From positions 1 to 17,594 of the forward strand of contig JAOADS010000022.1 of the NCBI GenBank assembly GCA_026417195.1: a stretch of DNA of 17,594 nucleotides. Direction: 5' to 3'. A program made the translations under genes and the position numbers. Positions within the stretch are counted from its first letter, which is position 1. Each line of letters opens with the position of its first letter. Below are positions 15,731 through 17,594 of this stretch, in pieces. This DNA comes from Ignavibacteria bacterium. GTDB lineage: Bacteria; Bacteroidota; Ignavibacteria; Tepidaquicellales; OLB5. Under the pieces are notes generated by a model. The model had not been told where the DNA came from. It ran no database searches and saw only the letters and a list, made by a program, of their open reading frames with translations.

Positions 15731-16330
15731 CTATGTTTCAGTATTTGATTCAAAAAAATATGCTGCTCCGCTGAGAACTGTTAGTAATGTAACAATCAAC
15801 AAAAGATAATAGCTTATTTCTGAATATAAAAAGCCATCAGCAAAATCCCTGATCACGGGAAAAAGTAAACTTAAAGAATATAAGCCTATGACAAGGAAAA
15901 TAAAAATCATCTGAACAAAGGTTTTTAATTTCGATATAAATGATGTCTTAAATTCCCTTCCTCTGAGTTCCTGAACAGACCTTATAGCAGTTAAAACAAT
16001 GTCTCTGAAAATAATAATTGCAACAATGAACCCTAAAGATAGGAATTTATTCGTACCAAACAGATCCGGATAGTTAATCTCAAGAAAATAAAATCCGATG
16101 AAAGCTGACGACGTAAGTATCTTGTCTGCAAGGGGATCTATGAAACGTCCCCATTTTGTTTTAAATCCATATTTCCTTGCATACCATCCGTCATACCAGT
16201 CAGTAAGAGCTGCCAATGAGTAAACAGGAAAAGACAAGACTATCATCAGAGATTCCTTAGATAAAAAAAGAAACAAAAAAACTGGTGAAAGAACTATCCT
16301 TAAAAGGCTTAATGTGTTTGGCAGATTCAA
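15731..16330 (-). CDS. pgsA: CDP-diacylglycerol-glycerol-3-phosphate 3-phosphatidyltransferase
   Basis: PgsA condenses CDP-diacylglycerol with glycerol-3-phosphate to give phosphatidylglycerol phosphate in the inner membrane. The 199-residue protein contains the complete CDP-alcohol phosphotransferase motif: D44-x2-D47-G48-x2-A51-R52-x8-G61-x3-D65-x3-D69. It is hydrophobic with several predicted membrane helices. The N-terminus [12 protein letters not shown] matches the typical PgsA start (MNLPNxLTxxRI). This supports initiation at the TTG codon at 16330, which overlaps the thiolase stop as TTGA. Another CDP-alcohol transferase specificity cannot be excluded from sequence alone, but the adjacent pgpA makes this assignment strong. 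Confidence 0.92.
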   Translation of the reverse strand: MNLPNTLSLLRIVLSPVFLFLFLSKESLMIVLSFPVYSLAALTDWYDGWYARKYGFKTKWGRFIDPLADKILTSSAFIGFYFLEINYPDLFGTNKFLSLGFIVAIIIFRDIVLTAIRSVQELRGREFKTSFISKLKTFVQMIFIFLVIGLYSLSLLFPVIRDFADGFLYSEISYYLLLIVTLLTVLSGAAYFFESNTET

Positions 16331-17547
16331 TTCCTCTCACGTTCTATAATAACTGCTATCCCCTGCCCTACTCCGATACACATAGTAGCAAGTCCTAATC
16401 TCAAATTCCTTTTCTCCAGTTCATAAAGCAATGTTGTTATAATCCTCGCACCGCTCATCCCAAGAGGATGTCCAAGTGCTATCGCTCCTCCGTTTACATT
16501 TACTTTGGACAAATCCAGACCAAGTTCGTTTATACATGCAATCGCCTGTGATGCGAAGGCTTCGTTCAGCTCTATGAGATCTATATCTTCTGTTTTAAGA
16601 CCAGCTCTTTCCAAAGCCTTTCGTGTGGCTGGCACAGGTCCTATTCCCATATAATCCGGTTCTACTCCTGCAACAGCTGATGAAATAATCCTTGCTCTTT
16701 TTTTCATATTGAGTTCATCAGCCGTTTCACCTGAAACAAGCATTAAAGCACAAGCACCGTCATTAACGCCGGAAGAATTACCTGCTGTTACCGTTCCGTT
16801 TTCTTTCACAAAAGCCGGTTTCAGTGAAGCAAGTTTTTCAATTGTAGTATCAAATCTGGGAAACTCATCAGTATCAAAAATAAATGTCTCCTTTTTCTGT
16901 TTGATTTCAACCGGGACAATCTCATCTTTAAATCTGCCTGATTCTATTGCTACCTTCGCCTTCATCTGTGAGCTTAATGCAAACTTATCCTGCTCCTCAC
17001 GGCTGATATTATATTTCCTTGCTACATTTTCAGCAGTTTCTCCCATTGAATATGGATAATACATCTGGGCGAGTTTCGGATTTGTAAATCTCCAGCCTAT
17101 TGTTGTATCGTAAACCACATTTGTTCTCGAAAATGCCTCCTGTGCTTTCGGCATCACAAACGGAGCTCTCGTCATAGACTCAACTCCGCCTGCAATTACA
17201 ATTTCTGCCTCAGAACATTTGATAGCCCGTGCCCCGTCGATTACTGCCTGCATACCTGAGCCGCATAATCTGTTCACGGTTACTCCGGAAACAGATACAG
17301 GCAGACCAGCAAGAAGAGCAGACATTCTTGCAACATTACGGTTATCTTCGCCAGCCTGATTGGCACAACCTAAAATCACATCTTCTATTAATTCAGCAGA
17401 AATACCTCTTGATTCGAAATTTCTCTTAACGAGTTCCCTGATTACAGCCGCAGCCATGTCATCAGGCCTTATATCCTTAAGCGAACCGGCATATTTCCCG
17501 ACAGCTGTTCTCAGAGCATCAGCTATATAAACTTCCTTTTTAGACAT
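16327..17547 (-). CDS. Thiolase family protein (acetyl-CoA acetyltransferase/3-ketoacyl-CoA thiolase)
   Basis: The enzyme cleaves or forms 3-ketoacyl-CoA using an active-site cysteine. From the ATG at 17547 it has 406 residues. The nucleophile is Cys95 in [22 protein letters not shown] is present, along with GHPLGMSG (His360) and the C-terminal CIGVGQG (Cys390): the full Cys/Asn/His/Cys set. A longer reading from a TTG at 17568 adds seven residues, but it would overlap the predicted promoter at 17566-17573, and the family N-terminus [14 protein letters not shown] fits the shorter form. The segment GWRFTNPKL resembles 3-oxoadipyl-CoA thiolases (PcaF/PaaJ), so the chain-length specificity is open: short-chain acetoacetyl-CoA, beta-oxidation or 3-oxoadipyl-CoA. 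It is the first visible gene of the minus operon and overlaps pgsA by four bases. Confidence 0.9.
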   Translation of the reverse strand: MSKKEVYIADALRTAVGKYAGSLKDIRPDDMAAAVIRELVKRNFESRGISAELIEDVILGCANQAGEDNRNVARMSALLAGLPVSVSGVTVNRLCGSGMQAVIDGARAIKCSEAEIVIAGGVESMTRAPFVMPKAQEAFSRTNVVYDTTIGWRFTNPKLAQMYYPYSMGETAENVARKYNISREEQDKFALSSQMKAKVAIESGRFKDEIVPVEIKQKKETFIFDTDEFPRFDTTIEKLASLKPAFVKENGTVTAGNSSGVNDGACALMLVSGETADELNMKKRARIISSAVAGVEPDYMGIGPVPATRKALERAGLKTEDIDLIELNEAFASQAIACINELGLDLSKVNVNGGAIALGHPLGMSGARIITTLLYELEKRNLRLGLATMCIGVGQGIAVIIERERN

Positions 17548-17565
17548 AAATTTTTCTGAATATAG

Positions 17566-17573
17566 CAAAAATA
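17566..17573 (-). promoter_or_regulatory. Possible -7 promoter element of the thiolase-pgsA-pgpA-cinA-ABC operon
   Basis: The minus strand reads TATTTTTG, matching TAnnTTTG, about 20 bases before the thiolase ATG at 17547. With the 20-base spacing used by the other two promoters, the TTG element would fall at or beyond the window edge and cannot be seen. If real, transcription would start near 17559 and exclude the upstream TTG start. Confidence 0.4.
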
Positions 17574-17594
17574 CCTATTAAACGATGATAAAAC

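Overview
The window looks like a chromosomal segment from a member of the Bacteroidota/Ignavibacteriota/Chlorobiota (FCB) lineage. I infer this from four things: AT-rich DNA; mostly leaderless-looking starts without Shine-Dalgarno sequences; two well-formed promoters of the TTG-N20-TAnnTTTG type known from Bacteroidota; and, at the left edge, the N-terminus of a secreted protein resembling the SBBP-repeat/sorting-domain proteins abundant in Ignavibacteria. The exact taxon cannot be fixed from this window.

Layout. Bases 1-462 (minus) hold the start of that secreted protein. Bases 463-711 are a divergent control region with a promoter and a strong intrinsic terminator in front of nusA. Bases 712-9242 (plus) form a translation/RNA-metabolism operon, nusA-infB-rbfA-truB-ribF-rpsO-pnp, with gene order close to that of many bacteria (rimP is not present upstream). 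Bases 9286-12075 (plus) form an accessory cassette: its own promoter, a 70-residue protein made almost entirely of four 17-residue repeats around SHSIFPPAGSW, an intrinsic terminator, and two paralogous radical-SAM-like enzymes with an unusual CX9CX8CX2C cysteine pattern. A small lipoprotein with TolB/PD40-like propeller repeats follows (12161-13120, plus). Bases 13130-17547 (minus) form a tightly packed convergent operon transcribed as thiolase-pgsA-pgpA-cinA-mlaF-like ABC ATPase.

The most interesting element is the 9.29-12.08 kb cassette. It has the architecture expected of a multi-core ribosomally made, post-translationally modified peptide (RiPP) pathway: a repeat precursor under its own promoter, a terminator that would let the precursor be made in excess of the enzymes, and two radical SAM candidates. 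I do not recognise it as any named RiPP class. The precursor has essentially no leader, and the SAM-cluster cysteine spacing departs from the usual CX3CX2C. Synonymous differences between the DNA repeats show that the peptide sequence itself is under selection.

The rest is conserved housekeeping. The plus operon couples transcription elongation (NusA), translation initiation (IF2), 30S maturation (RbfA), tRNA pseudouridylation (TruB), flavin cofactor synthesis (RibF), ribosomal protein S15 and RNA decay (PNPase). The minus operon combines acyl-CoA metabolism, two consecutive steps of phosphatidylglycerol synthesis (PgsA, PgpA), CinA, and an MlaF-type lipid-transport ATPase.
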